A stretch of 64,000 nucleotides of DNA from assembly GCA_010015805.1 (NCBI GenBank), contig ML978122.1:3258452-3322451 (forward strand), written 5' to 3'. Shown here piece after piece: positions 19,969-31,285 of this stretch. Under the pieces are notes generated by a model. The model had not been told where the DNA came from and searched no databases. It was given only the letters and a program-made list of their open reading frames with translations. The DNA is from Rhizodiscina lignyota (lineage: Eukaryota; Ascomycota; Dothideomycetes; Aulographales; Rhizodiscinaceae). The first letter of the stretch is position 1. Each line of letters opens with the position of its first letter. Made by a program: the position numbers and the translations under genes.

Positions 19969-22323
19969 TTTGATTGAATGAAGTGTTTGTCCAAACGACT
20001 TGACTTGTGCGATTTTGCAAAGCTGCTTGGATGAACGAAGGGGAGCTTGGTGTCTTGCTTGGCTGACGACTCGCTATGGTGCTGAGATCGGAGGCGATGG
20101 TTCTCGTCAAAAGCCGTGAAATCGAGTGCATTTATACCTATCAGGACGACACCATTATCGCCCCTCGCGACTCTATCGTCGCAGCTCTTTCTGCATTTCT
20201 GGAAGGTCTTCGTTATCGTGCTCATCAACATCGTCGCTTTCGACTTTCGAGTCAGTTTCGCGCCCGTCTGTCTCATCAGTTGTACCTCCAGGCCCACAAA
20301 TGCTGAGCTGATTGTTGATCTAAGAGTCCGTAAACGTTGACTGATAGTCCCTGAACGTTGAGTTGAGGAAGGTTTCGTAGTGATCAGGTCGAAAATCTTG
20401 CTCTTCATTGCAATGATATTCGCGTCGTCAGCGCTGAACGGCCCTTCTGAATGTGACTTTGAAATACCGAGTATTGATCAACCCTTGGCTCAGCAAGACT
20501 GTGGAGAAGTCCATGTCGACTAAATCGAAGGTCCTTCCTTTTATTTCAATGATTTTCGAACCCCCAGCGAGTGAGCATTTGTAAACTCCCTAGTCTCGCG
20601 CGGAGACTCGAGCCGGTTTATCTTTGATCAACGAACGATGACCGTGAGCAGTCAAGTTGGCCTCGCAAGGAGTATACGCAGGGGCTACGACCGCTGATGG
20701 AATTCCGAGAGTTGTACCGTGTACGAGTTCAGGCGATTCTGTCAATCATCAGCCGCGACAGTCACGAGATAATAGACGAGAGAGAATCATCACTCAAGAT
20801 AGAAATCGGTAACGAGGTTTGAGGAGAAGGTGTTTCTCGTTCTCGGATTAACACACCCCCTTTACCTTCTCCTTCGGTATGTACACAGAGCAGCACTAGC
20901 GCGCTAGGGGCGACAACCACGACTGAAGTTGATCATAACTTGGGAGAGAAATAGTAGTAGAACTAACGAGAGGAGGGGACATAGTACTGCCGCGAAGGAG
21001 ATCGACAGTGCGCTCTCTAGTTGCAGCAAATTACGAGCAGAACGGAACAACGAAAAGCCCTCCTCTTCATGAAAGTGGCAAGAAAAAGACAAATAGAAAG
21101 ACGACACACTGTGGCTACACATTACTAGAGATATCAGAAATGATTCCCTGACTCGCGCAACCACACCAAGCCTTCAGCTTATGGAATGTAAAGTCAGATT
21201 GTAAGAACGAAGGAGAGAGATGTCGTTGGATTAAAGTGCGTTGATCGTGCTCCATCAGGACAGCTTGCAGGGACCTTGGGACGAGAAATATGGAGCCAAT
21301 ACCGACGCACAGTAACCCCATGAGATGGCACAGTAATACGCTCTCAAAATACAGCCAGAAGCGGCAACCTACGATTTCCCCAGCAATGAAGGCATGGTGA
21401 CTTACGGATCCACATGGGGTATTTTGGCCCCAAAGAGGCATTTCTACTGCTATCATAGGCTAGCCTCGCATTCGCATTACGCTCTAACCTCGTAATCGTA
21501 TTAATCCGACTAATTAAATACTTTCCCGTGCCCGCGATTTTAGCGATGTGACAGGCTAAGACAATTCCATTGGATGGGAATGCTCACCTTTTGGCACCAG
21601 CCTGTTTATTCCCGGCAAAATAAGATTTTAACCTTAACACTACTCCTGTACGCCTCGGTGCGAACCGATCTACTGTGGGGTTGAGGGGTTGCAACATCTG
21701 CATAAGTACAATGCTCTCAAATTATCACAGGTCGTATTTTCGTAGCCTTCACGCTAAGAACGGGTACATATCTCGTCAGAAGAATATTTGGGAACCAATT
21801 CGCGGAAGGTATCTGGACCTTTGGCCCCAAGATCAACGGGCCTGATAAAACGTTCAGTTACACGTGCAGCCTCATTTCAGCTCAAGTGGCCTCAAGCCAC
21901 GGCAAATTCGAGAGCATGTCGCATCCTCCTGCCACATTCAGCCTTGAATCTGATACAAACGAGCAATTCAAGGGCTAGTTTACCGCTGGTATCCGTCACA
22001 CGAGCCCCACGCTGTCTCGTCCACGACTTGGCAGACTTGCATTCAACCTGAAAGTCGTCCGCATTATCCGAACGATGTCGGAGGCGTGAGAATATGGTCC
22101 GCACGCTCTTCGCAACGCAAAAGATAGCCTCTGACATGAAAGGGGCGGAAGGACAATCACAACCATCCTGAGTGATAGTTGAGCTAAACATTTGCATATC
22201 ACTTTCCCTCCCATTTTGAAGATCTTTCACCTTGGAGCCTTGAAAGAGTCTTGTGGTCTGCTATAGACATGGCTTTGCTTCGCTCCGCTCTGTCTTGTAC
22301 ATTCCATTCAAACTTCTCACAAA
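19969..22323. other. 2.36-kb divergent region, precursor / UstYa-like gene
   Basis: This is the long shared upstream region of the two peptide-cluster genes. I find no gene I can support. Minus frames around 21115-21456 and 21892-22230 are open for about 110 codons, but the composition is unconvincing. At 21407-21440 minus, a NTPCGS codon run is followed directly by a GTAAGT donor, which could be a short exon of an unrecognised gene. A divergent layout over such a distance would allow shared cluster regulation. Confidence 0.4.
20131..20136 (-). promoter_or_regulatory. TATA-like element upstream of the precursor gene
   Basis: On the minus strand TATAAA lies in the context GGTATAAATG, about 163 bp upstream of the precursor ATG at 19968. 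Position and sequence suit a fungal TATA box; no transcript data support it. Confidence 0.35.
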
Positions 22324-23292
22324 ATGGAATTGGATGAAAAATATCACGACGAGGACATTGCCCTGCGCTCTTCAGGCGAAGAGGAGTCCAAGAGTGACCC
22401 TCATGAAGCCTTTCTACCATCCGGTAACAAGAGAAGATATGTCCAGATCCAAGTCTCAATTCATAGGTGGATGCTGCATGTTCTGCTCCTGAGTATCAAC
22501 CTTCTGGCACTCATCTATCTTGTCTTGTCTTTGCGGGAGAGTAAGGTGGAACGTCTGGTTTATTGTAAGCGTTATCTTTTCAGTCTCCTTCTGCTCATAA
22601 GCTTACATTTTATAGCACCTCTCAACGATATTATCACACCCACCAGGGAGTATCGAAACATCACGCTCGGCGATCGGACGCCGTTCACAGATGCTCCAGG
22701 TCCTGCTGTCGATGCGCTGTGGAATAGCATCTCTGTTCCTCCCGGAGATGTCGGCGTCGTTATCCTGAATCAGCAAGAGAAAGACAAGTGGGGTGTTACG
22801 ACTGTGAAATTGGCAGATGGTTCAGGATATGCAGCCACAATCGACGTGTTCCATCAACTTCACTGTCTGGATCAGCTGAGGCAATTCATTTTCAATGACA
22901 CGTACAAGATCTCACCTACAGAGCATCCGCTGTGGGAAGATCATATCGGTAAGTTGCTTACCAATGTCATGTCCTGTTGCTGACTCTTACTCAAAGCACA
23001 TTGCATTGACTCAATTCGCCTCTCTCTACAGTGCAGTGCAGACGTGAGTTTGATGCCATGGAATTGGATTCGTGGTTATGCGCTGCCCTGGCCTGATTTT
23101 CGGGCCAAGCATGAGTGTCGTAACTGGGACGACATTGTCGCATGGGCATTGGACCGGAAGCTGGATACGGAGAAGCCAGGCATTTGGGTCCATCCAGAAC
23201 TGGGAAATAAAGACCTTTTGGATGAGAGCTTCACGCAAAATCCTTTGGAGGATGGGAAGGAAATTGAATATTTGGAGGATAATCTCTACTAG
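22324..23292 (+). CDS. UstYa-like (DUF3328) oxidase
   Basis: Three exons (22324-22564, 22616-22948, 22997-23292) encode 289 aa; introns of 51 and 48 nt have GTAAGC and GTAAGT donors. A cytosolic N-terminus of about 48 residues is followed by one membrane helix (WMLHVLLLSINLLALIYLVLSL, residues 49-70), then a lumenal domain. The two DUF3328 signatures are both present: HQLHC at residues 160-164 and, created by the second splice, HIAHC at 190-194. Family members (UstYa/Yb in ustiloxin, and those of phomopsin, asperipin and cyclochlorotine pathways) act in oxidative cyclisation or chlorination of peptides and probably bind metal through the HxxHC pairs. The precursor gene lies divergently 2.4 kb away, so this is the likely core-modifying enzyme. 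Only one UstYa-type gene is in the window; many clusters have two or more. Confidence 0.93.
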
Positions 23293-24027
23293 CTAGAGAG
23301 TGACTTCTTCTCTTCAGCTAAAATGATTGTTTTCGACTTTCATGTATTCGTATCGTTGGAGTCTGCAGGTTTCTGGCTCCGCGGTTGTCATTTACGATGT
23401 CGTCGGCTCAGTGTAAGAACAGTCTGATGTAGTACATTCGCTTCCGTCATTACCAGCTTGGTCGTTTCATTCCATCTCGGGGCACTCACAGCAATACCAG
23501 GTCGCAAACTGCCAACCCTTAAGTGACGTAGTCTTCGGTGATTGAAATGACGTGCAAACAACATGTACCTGTTACCTGTTGTTGTTTTCAATGAAGCTAC
23601 AGCAAACAGGACTCTGAGCGAGAGTATGGCGCAGACGAAAGATTTATGTGGAGCGGTATGGTCTCATTGTTCATACTGGAGATTATTTCCTCATCCGAAA
23701 CCCCTCTGCCCCTTCCAAGAAATGCGCAGAATGGCTCTACATGTTGAGTAACACAAGTCTCGCCGCCTTGCACAACCACTCACAGCAGATCAGAAAAGAT
23801 TTCGCATCGTATATTTGTTTGACAAATTACATGACAAATCTCTCAGGCTAGTGCATCCGCCTCGTTCTCTGCGCATTCATATCTATCGATAACCGTTATC
23901 AAATTCTTGAAACAATGCACTCGATATTTGACGAACTTGTGTCAGGCGCGCAAAAGAGATAACCCTCTGCATGATATATGGCGGTGCACAGCGGATACGG
24001 AATATATTTGTTGAGGAGCTACGTGCA
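23293..24027. other. Convergent intergenic region, UstYa-like / alpha/beta hydrolase
   Basis: Space between convergent stops. I see no gene or clear repeat. Confidence 0.5.
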
Positions 24028-24864
24028 CTATTTCAAGCTCTGTAAGAATTCTTGATATAGCCGCAAGCAATTTTTAGACGCTTCGGGCTCCAAATAAATC
24101 TCATGGCCATTTGCCTTGATCAGCTCCTGCTTCGAGCCTTTGACAGCTTCATGCAGATCCTTCTGCTCGTCCAAATTGACGAGCTTGCTGTTGGACGGCG
24201 TCAACATCAGCATCGGAACCTTGATATTATTCATAATCCTTCGAGCGTCGAAGTCACTCGAGCACAATAGCTCGGCGTGATCTCCAAGGCCTTTGCCATC
24301 CATGTCACCAACCTCCTTCAGCCACCATTTCACAAACGCTGGATCGGCATCTTTGCTCGTGTTCAGGACATTGAGAATTTCTTCTCCCCACCCACGCGCA
24401 CCGAGGTCACGGAGGGCATCCGCCCAGCTCTTGTGCCCGAATGCCAGCATTTCCTGCGCTGCTTTCGGCATGTAGAGTGGCGAGGAGCATATCGCGAGCG
24501 AATGCAAGCGCTCCGGATACTTCGCCGCAAAGAACTCGCCCCATATACCACCGGTAGATTCTCCGATATAGTGGACTTTTTCCAAGCCGAGCTGGTCAAG
24601 CGTATCCTTGATTTCGTCGAGGATCGTGTCCATGTCGTACGTGTACTCTGGTTTGGTTGGAGCGCTGGACTTTCCATGTCCACGAGCATCTCGACGTATC
24701 ACTCTGTAGTTCTGAGCAAGGACTGGGACCCATTTGTACCAAAAGATGGCAGAACGAGCAAATCCGTGCTGGATCAGGATCGTGTCGTGCGGCTTCCAGG
24801 GATCAACAAAGTCGTCCTCATAGTAGAAGGTCTTCTGCCCATTGGGGTGAGTGATGTACGGCAT
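24028..24864 (-). CDS. Alpha/beta-hydrolase fold protein
   Basis: Single exon, 278 aa. It shows the oxyanion block ILIQHGFARSAIFWYKW, the RDARGHGKS loop and the nucleophile elbow GESTGG (Ser103). A C-terminal NGHEIYLEP supplies His254. The segment after strand 7 (MLTPSNSKLVNLDEQ) lacks the usual Asp at its standard place, so the acid is uncertain; that is common in this fungal subgroup. The size and absence of a signal peptide fit a cytosolic esterase, lactonase or C-C hydrolase of the 3-oxoadipate enol-lactonase-like group. It is convergent with the UstYa-like gene and could serve the peptide cluster, but hydrolases of this kind are also common alone. Confidence 0.9.
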   Translation of the reverse strand: MPYITHPNGQKTFYYEDDFVDPWKPHDTILIQHGFARSAIFWYKWVPVLAQNYRVIRRDARGHGKSSAPTKPEYTYDMDTILDEIKDTLDQLGLEKVHYIGESTGGIWGEFFAAKYPERLHSLAICSSPLYMPKAAQEMLAFGHKSWADALRDLGARGWGEEILNVLNTSKDADPAFVKWWLKEVGDMDGKGLGDHAELLCSSDFDARRIMNNIKVPMLMLTPSNSKLVNLDEQKDLHEAVKGSKQELIKANGHEIYLEPEASKNCLRLYQEFLQSLK

Positions 24865-26529
24865 GATTATCTCCTTTGAATGTGAAATCTTTGCCTAAAT
24901 TCAAACGCAAACTGCGACTTTGACGTAGTTATTCGATACCGCTGATGCGGGGGAGCTCAATTCAAATCTCGTCCGAGGCAGTTCCGCGTGCAAACCGTCC
25001 GGCCCACCTCGATCCACGTCCAATAGCATCTTCTCTCGGGAAAAATAGCAGGCGTGCTTTTTAGACACGATGAAGCGACGTGGTGAATGTACAGATGAGA
25101 ATTGAGAGGAGGATCCATCAAGACAAGGAAAGGGGCTTAGGGCAAGGGGCATGTCGACGACTGCTGCGGCAAGTGGAGCCGACGCTTGGCGGTGCTGCTC
25201 AACTACAACGTCGCATCTCAGCTCTGTCGGTTCTGTTGTAATTCTCCCTCAAAGCTCTCAAGCTCGTGCACGATGATAGTTCTTCTGAAATTCATTGGTC
25301 CATTAATCGCTTCGTATCTTCTACCGCTATGCTACCGAATATCTGATCGAACTGCCTGTCGCCGAGCTGATTGCATGGACCTACCCTCGAGATGAGCCAG
25401 ATGCTCGATTCGATACGTACGATCGCAGCCTCTCACCATGATTCCTTGAAACGTACCAAACGGAAATTCATATGTCGGACATGCTCATGGGCGCAGGGCT
25501 GAGATGGGTCCATACCGTTGGTAGACTGGCAATGGTGCCTGGAGTGGGAGACAAAAGTTTGGAAGCTCTGTTCGACTGTCATGGAATGCCGTCCATGTGC
25601 AGTCGAAACCGAATTGCAAGGTGCAAATACTCCTCAATTCGAAGGTAATGCATCGTCTCCCATTTTTCATTGACTGCAGTGGCGTCGTCGGTTTTCTACT
25701 TTGCTTTCCCTTAGCTTCTCCTACTCCATCAGGTCTCAACAATCGTGCTTCGCCATGTCTTTTATCCTCTCTCCTAAATCTTCGAGCCCTTTGCCTCCGC
25801 ATTGCCTCCTTATCATCTCTATCACCTCCAGTTGCTCCGTCTCCGTCACCTTGACCGTAATGCGCCTGTACTCATCTTCAGAAGTGTCAAACCGTGTCAT
25901 CACCATCATACAGGCTGCCGTAGACGTTGACCTTGTGGCCATTCGCAAGTTCAGGCCTGCCGGTGGACACCATCCAAGGATGCTGCAATATCCATCTCAA
26001 ACGGTCCATCACGAAGGGCAAACCATATTTCTCCCTCCATGCTGTGGCCACCCAGAGCATGTAGCCGTCTGGTATCAGAGGAAAGCCGTGGATGTGCGAT
26101 CGTTTTGGCGAGCTACTCTGATCAACCAGACCGCTCTTTTCGCCTACGACTGTGCAGTAATAGTTAGTGGTCCGCCCAAAGAATCGGATACCCCAATGAC
26201 TCACGAGTTTTTGAACTCTGTCGTGGTATTGGTGCTGTTCCCGCATCATGGCGCGATTTCTCTGCCGGTGGAGCTTGGGAAGTTTCTTGCCTGATCTTGC
26301 CATTTTCTCAATCCAAGTCAGGCACCAATGACGTCCAGTTTTGAAGTCGGCATTGCGTGCTGCATAGCAGTGAAAGGCGAGATTGGACGCGTCTTCAATA
26401 TTGATGACGCCACAATGCACGCGGGCTTGGCAAACGCGCCAATGTTGACTTCTCCCCCTGTCGCTTAACACTAACAACCTCTTCACTCTGTACTTGTCAA
26501 CAAACAACAAACTTACTTACTCACCACCA
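24865..26529. other. 1.66-kb region with possible unmodelled minus-strand gene
   Basis: I could not build a firm model. On the minus strand, 26303 down to about 25736 contains coding-like pieces. One is MARSGKKLPKLHRQRNRAMM, starting at 26303 and followed by a GTGAGT donor and an ACTAACTATTACTGCACAG branch/acceptor. The other is DEYRRITVKVTETEQLEVIE, ending at 25736. The frames do not join cleanly with the splice sites I can see. A small Lys/Arg-rich protein is possible. Confidence 0.3.
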
Positions 26530-27597
26530 ATGTCTTCTACTTCTGGAGGCGGTAGACGACCGCCCACTGGTCCCAGAAAGGGCAATACTTTCCATGGCAA
26601 GCGCAACTCCTCGAAACCAGTACGACGGGTCCCACCATGTGGCAGATGTCGTCGCGTGGTCGGAAAGGACTTCGGAGAGTGCAGGACGCCTGGCTTCACG
26701 GTATGCACGTCGACCTGCGGCTATTGCGGTTCTCAAACTGCGCATCTGGGCGCACCTTGTCATCTGATCACAGGACGTCCTAGCACTACTCGAACTGCTC
26801 CTGTTGCTCTTCAGCGGTCAACGTCAGCTGTTGTGCAGGATAACGTCCACGCCTCAAGCATGCCTAGTGCGTTCAACTCCGCCACAGTGTTCAACTCGCC
26901 AGGTGCGTTCACCTCGCCAGATACATTCAACTCTCACGGTGCGTCTGGCGCATCCAGTCGCAGAAAGGATCGGGAAGGCACGGGGCTGGATGGCATCGTC
27001 GAGAGCGAGAGCAAGAGCTGGTCGCGCTGGGAACTGGCTAAGGTGATAGCGGCGGGTCTAAACCCACCCCAAGGCAATCCTGCTCCACCAACACGACCGA
27101 ATTCAAACAGGGTTTCCTCCCATTCTAGCAGAATTGCAGCACCGAGGACGGCACGACCGGGCACGCCTGCGCTTGCAGCGGGATCTGGCGTGGATACGAA
27201 GTCAAAGGAGGTTCGCAAGCGGGACGTTTTGAAGCGACAGAGTCCGGACAAAGTCAAGAAGGTCTGGTCCACGCCTGAACGTAAGAGGTTGGCAGGCAAT
27301 GAGTTAGGTGTCATTGAGAAGGTGAAGCCTGTCCAGGTGCAGTTGGAGGAATACGCGAAGCAGGCTCTGGAGCCCCGCGAAGACGTGAAGAACGACGGTA
27401 GTCTAGTGAAGGGTGTCTCTAAGGAGGAAATGGCGCAACGCGTGATGGGAGACGAGGCCCTCATTCCCAAAGAAGACCGCAAGATGGAGGAAGCCAAGAT
27501 TGAGGAAGCCAAGATGGAGGAGGCAAAGATGGAGGAGGACCCGATGGAGGAGGATGCGATTGAGTACTATGATGGCATGCAACTCGATGGCGCATAG
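26530..27597 (+). CDS. Hypothetical Ser/Pro-rich protein with an N-terminal Cys cluster
   Basis: Single exon, 355 aa, starting at ATG 26530 (MSSTSGGGRRPPTGPRKGN); no upstream in-frame ATG exists nearby. Residues about 35-85 hold a possible zinc-binding cluster (PPCGRCRR, GECRTPGF, CTSTCGYCGSQ, GAPCH). Next comes a low-complexity stretch with a loose six-residue repeat around FNSP/FTSP (about 26869-26940), then a basic Ser/Arg/Pro-rich middle. The C-terminus is acidic with a short repeat of (K)MEEAKIEEAK (27482-27560). No signal peptide or membrane segment is seen. The composition suggests a disordered, perhaps nuclear protein. I do not recognise a family. Confidence 0.7.
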   Translation: MSSTSGGGRRPPTGPRKGNTFHGKRNSSKPVRRVPPCGRCRRVVGKDFGECRTPGFTVCTSTCGYCGSQTAHLGAPCHLITGRPSTTRTAPVALQRSTSAVVQDNVHASSMPSAFNSATVFNSPGAFTSPDTFNSHGASGASSRRKDREGTGLDGIVESESKSWSRWELAKVIAAGLNPPQGNPAPPTRPNSNRVSSHSSRIAAPRTARPGTPALAAGSGVDTKSKEVRKRDVLKRQSPDKVKKVWSTPERKRLAGNELGVIEKVKPVQVQLEEYAKQALEPREDVKNDGSLVKGVSKEEMAQRVMGDEALIPKEDRKMEEAKIEEAKMEEAKMEEDPMEEDAIEYYDGMQLDGA

Positions 27598-28359
27598 AGG
27601 ACTGGACAGTATGGAAATATATGTCCACTCTTGTCATTTCAGCCTTCGCAGGGTAAATGGGAGGATGGATTCTCCTTTCAGGCTCGCTATTGGACTGTTG
27701 TACGATACCACAGAGAAATAGAACGCCTCTACCGAGGCGATCCCGTGTATACCTGAATATTCTTTGTCAATTATTAAACGCGTGAACTGTATGACCATAG
27801 ACCTCTTCGGATGTAAAGCAGACACCCAATCCCTCGGTCTTTTTCACCACGAGAGCGAAGCCGCGCAAGAGGGTGACAAAAAAGTTGGCCGCAGCTTTTA
27901 ACACACTGAGCAGTACTACTGTAGAGCCTCTAAAGATAACGTAGTATACAAATTTCTTCAGTAGCTTGCTATTGTTTAACACACTCTAGAGAATATATAA
28001 GTGGCCTTTCGGAGATGGTCTCGATTACTGTGAGGTGGAAGATATATCGCCCCTTAAGCCTTATAGCTCAGCTGGCGGCCAGCAAATATGTCGCTCGCGT
28101 GGTCACGTTGTTAGACAATACAACCAGGACTCAGGGATTAGATGTCTACTATTAACGTGTTTGTAACAGATCTGCATTGATCTTCATTAACATGTACAGC
28201 AAATCTTCTAAGGCAGACTCGATAAGCGACTGCCCAACGACCTCAAATACAACTTTATGAATTCAAGGAAGCTGAAGGACCGGGCCATATTTCAATAAGG
28301 AGGCTCCGCAGGCTGTTCACTCGCTGGAAACTGCCTCCATTGTATCGCCGAGAAGCTGG
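27598..28359. other. Convergent intergenic region
   Basis: This region is AT-rich between 27880 and 28010. A tagctcagctggc string at 28072-28084 looks like a tRNA A box, but no B box follows. I see nothing else. Confidence 0.45.
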
Positions 28360-29530
28360 TCATGATCTTTTGCCCGACGGCACAAGCAAATGCAGACCAG
28401 CGTTGATGAGAGCAGCTGAAATATCTCCGAACCAAAGAATATAATGAAAGTCCCATCGCTCGCTTGCTGCCATTAGCCCAAAACATCGCGCCGGATTCAG
28501 AGCTGGTCGAACATTAGCTTTTGCAGTTTTTAGCAATTCCCGGCTTTGAGCTTACAAACTCCAGAATATCCAGGTTTAACAGGCCAGCTGATGAAACTCA
28601 CAAGGCCAAAGGACAATGCGACTAAGACAACGGAGTACGCTGGACCATAACAGTGCTTCTGGTGCGGGTCAATGCCGATACCGAAAAGCAGATAGAGCAA
28701 TGCAACTGATCCCATTGTCTCAAATACGTAGGCTTGCGCACCAGTCACTTGCGATGGGTCGATGTAGCAGCCACCGAAGACCTTTTGCGGCGATTCAGTC
28801 AAATCTGCACATTGAACGTAACCGCAAGACATACCTTGTCTGGGAGTGTGTCACCATAGCTTGCGCGAATCAAGAACGCTCCGATGGTTGCTCCGATAAC
28901 CTGAAAGATGATGTAGAGAAGTGCTCGTGCGAATGTCGACAGTTGTGTCAAGAATGTGGCCAGCGATATCATCGGATTCAGGTGTCCACCGGACTGGGGT
29001 GCCGTCGCATACACCAGTAGCGCAATGCTGAGGACAAGCTCGCCTTCACCGATAAGGTTGACGACAAGATTCTCAAGTGGGGTTCCGCTACAATAACCCT
29101 CAGAGATATTGCTCGTCATTGTTCAGGATGCAAACAGATCGGGCGCGTACTTGGTAATGGTTCCATTCATGATCTCGACCCACCCATTCAAATAAACGAA
29201 TACGCAAGTAGCTAGATTATCAGTACATGAATGCCCGACGCCTTGTTCAATGTGCATACCGTAGCACTCCACTAAAGCCTGCTTCCATAATTCCACTTCC
29301 AAAAAAAGGTTGAGATCGAAGCTCTCCCGCCATGTAAGATATGGAGCCGCATCTGGAATGCGTTCGAGTATCGCCTGTTTCTCAAGGGTATCCGGTCGAA
29401 GAGCGAACTGTTGATTACCACCTATTCGTCCGGCGTACGGACGAGAGATGACTCTGAAGTCATGTCGCTCTCCTGACGTCTCCGGGAGGGCTGTGGTGTT
29501 TATGTCTGCCTTCTCGGAGATGGTGGCCAT
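28360..29530 (-). CDS. Major intrinsic protein (aquaporin/aquaglyceroporin-like)
   Basis: Five exons on minus (29530-29260, 29211-29151, 29087-28835, 28781-28556, 28502-28360) encode 317 aa; the introns are 48, 63, 53 and 53 nt. The ATG at 29530 gives MATISEKADINTTALPE. After a roughly 80-residue cytosolic N-terminus come the MIP helices. The first half-helix motif is GGHLNPMISLATF (NPM instead of NPA). The second, made by the last splice, is GVSLNPARCFGL (canonical NPA). Other MIP landmarks are the helix before loop B (LVLSIALLVYATAPQSGGH) and the GSVALLYLLFGIGIDP segment. Such channels pass water, glycerol or small solutes. The NPM variant suggests the fungal 'other aquaporin' class. The boundary of the third exon (acceptor TTGTAG at 29088) is the least certain splice. 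Confidence 0.85.
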
Positions 29531-30431
29531 TCCTGCAGATGCGCAACCTCCGTCGGACAAGGTAAAAAAGACTTCAGCTCATTATGTGACCTTATCAAAG
29601 AACGTCTGCGATTTTGCACGTAGGCGATGTTTTCGCGTTTACTAAGCAGGACGAAGGCGAATGTTAAAGAGCTTTCGCACGAGAACCTCGGCACCAGCTG
29701 CAAATTCGTCGAACAGCGAAAGCGGAAAATACATACAAAGAGGAGACATTGACTGGAAATGGAATGGAAGATATAGAGCTCCGAGTCTCTGCAATTATGT
29801 TCATGTGCGTTAGCCACGAATCGTCCAGGATTGGTTGAAATTGTTGAGTGCTTGCTGCGCTGCCAGGCTGCGCGGCATTGCACGCCAGCTTAATCAGTTT
29901 CGAAGCCGAAGAAGGACGTGTCCGGGTCTAAATACGATGCGCCTCAGTAAGCGTTGTCTGGCGGGTTGCGTAAATACGTGCAAGATTCCAAGTTAGCGCA
30001 ATGTATAGCGATGGAAATAATGTGGACGGCGTAGAGATTTTAAGGCCTCAAGTACCCCTCTAGTAGTTGAATCCATCAGATAAGATGTTCTAGCTATAGT
30101 AATATTACCAAGCTTGTCAAGGTCAGCTAATTATATAGTTATAAGTAGACAGAGTATCCTCTTCCTAAACAAGCTTAGCACATGGTGGGTCTCCAATGTT
30201 CCATTCTCGACTCTCCATCGATATATCCATCACTGCCAGTGTCCTGAGTAGAAGAGATGAGGCTTTGTGGAGTGGTTTTCCCGGAAAGAAGGGATACCCA
30301 TATTGATTTCAAATGGTCCCGCCGGCGGGTCGTTCCCCGCTTCGGCTTTAGGACCGCATACAAACTTCAATCTTTCATCTTTGAAACGGTGAAGAAAAGA
30401 GCGTGTAAAGATTCAGTAACGAAGACAAATT
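29531..30431. other. Divergent intergenic region, MIP / SDR
   Basis: Promoter region for two divergent genes. Positions 30055-30175 are clearly AT-rich compared with the flanks. No gene is supported. Confidence 0.45.
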
Positions 30432-31285
30432 ATGCCGGATCGCACAATTGTCGTGCTTGGTTCTGGGCCAAAGATCGGTTCCCATGTCGCTGCTCACTTC
30501 GCCTTGCGCGGCTTCAACCGCATAGCTTTACTTTCTCGCAGTGAGGAGAAGCTCAAGACTGATCAGTCTTTCGTATTTGATACGGCAACGAAGTCTGGCG
30601 CAAAGAACATTACCATCAAGATATACCCTGTTGATCTCTCGGGTACTGATTACGGTGCTCTGAGATCTGTTTTGGAGAAGGTTGAAAAAGACCTCGGAAA
30701 GCCCGAAGTCGTTTTGTACAATGCGAGCAAGCTAGAGCCGAGCGACATGTTTGAGTACTCTGAGGCTCAAATGGAAGAAAGTTACCGGGTGAGTGAAATA
30801 GTGGAGTAGTACTGAAGGAGGTTTACTCTTATCCCACGAGGTGCCATCAGAAGTACAATCACTGACAAAAGACATCTCAGGTTTCAGTCACGTCCATGTA
30901 CGCAACAGCGTCATGGGCCATCCCGCATATGATCGAACTCGCCAAACAGCCAGATACCAAGCCGCTCTTCATCGTGACGAGCGGCGGGTTGTCGTTCAAT
31001 CCAAGGCCCAACCGTTTTGCGCTTGCCGCGTCAAAGGCGGCACAGCTCAATCTTACTCTTGCATTAGGGGCACAGTGGGCATCTCATGGTGTGCATTCTG
31101 TCGGAATCGTCGTGGCAGGTATTGTAGGCCCAGGAAATGGTGTTTTCGACCCAGCAAATATTGCGGAAGTGTACTGGGCGCAGTATGAGAGGGGCGTCAA
31201 GGAAGGAGATGGGAAGGATGAGAGAACGGTGTGGATCAAGGATCCCAATGATGCGGATGGAACGGCGTATCAAAGAGGATTGTGA
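30432..31285 (+). CDS. Short-chain dehydrogenase/reductase-like protein, atypical active site
   Basis: Two exons (30432-30788, 30881-31285; intron 92 nt, GTGAGT...TCTCAG) encode 253 aa. The Rossmann glycine motif is VVLGSGPKIGSHVA and the alanine/asparagine block is VVLYNASK. The third signature is altered: where SDRs have Y-x-x-x-K, this protein has LAASK within RFALAASKAAQLNLT, so the catalytic Tyr is Leu. A SGG Ser is present (FIVTSGGLSF). The length and fold are normal. It probably still binds NAD(P)H; catalysis by the standard Tyr-Lys route would be lost, so it may be a divergent reductase or a regulator. It stands about 0.9 kb from the divergent MIP gene. Confidence 0.87.

Noticed and set aside
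19298-19981. 227-codon plus-strand frame across the precursor
   Set aside because: Antisense shadow of the repeated precursor; repeats keep both strands open.
21115-21456. Possible extra cluster gene with NTPCGS followed by a GTAAGT donor
   Set aside because: Downstream frames do not give a recognisable DUF3328-like or other domain; evidence too thin for a model.
25887-26510. 207-codon minus-strand frame
   Set aside because: An internal GTGAGT and CTAAC...CACAG suggest an intron, and frames do not join cleanly; noted as a possible gene but not modelled.
28061-28145. tRNA-like A box (tagctcagctggc)
   Set aside because: No GGTTCRANNCC B box or foldable acceptor stem follows.
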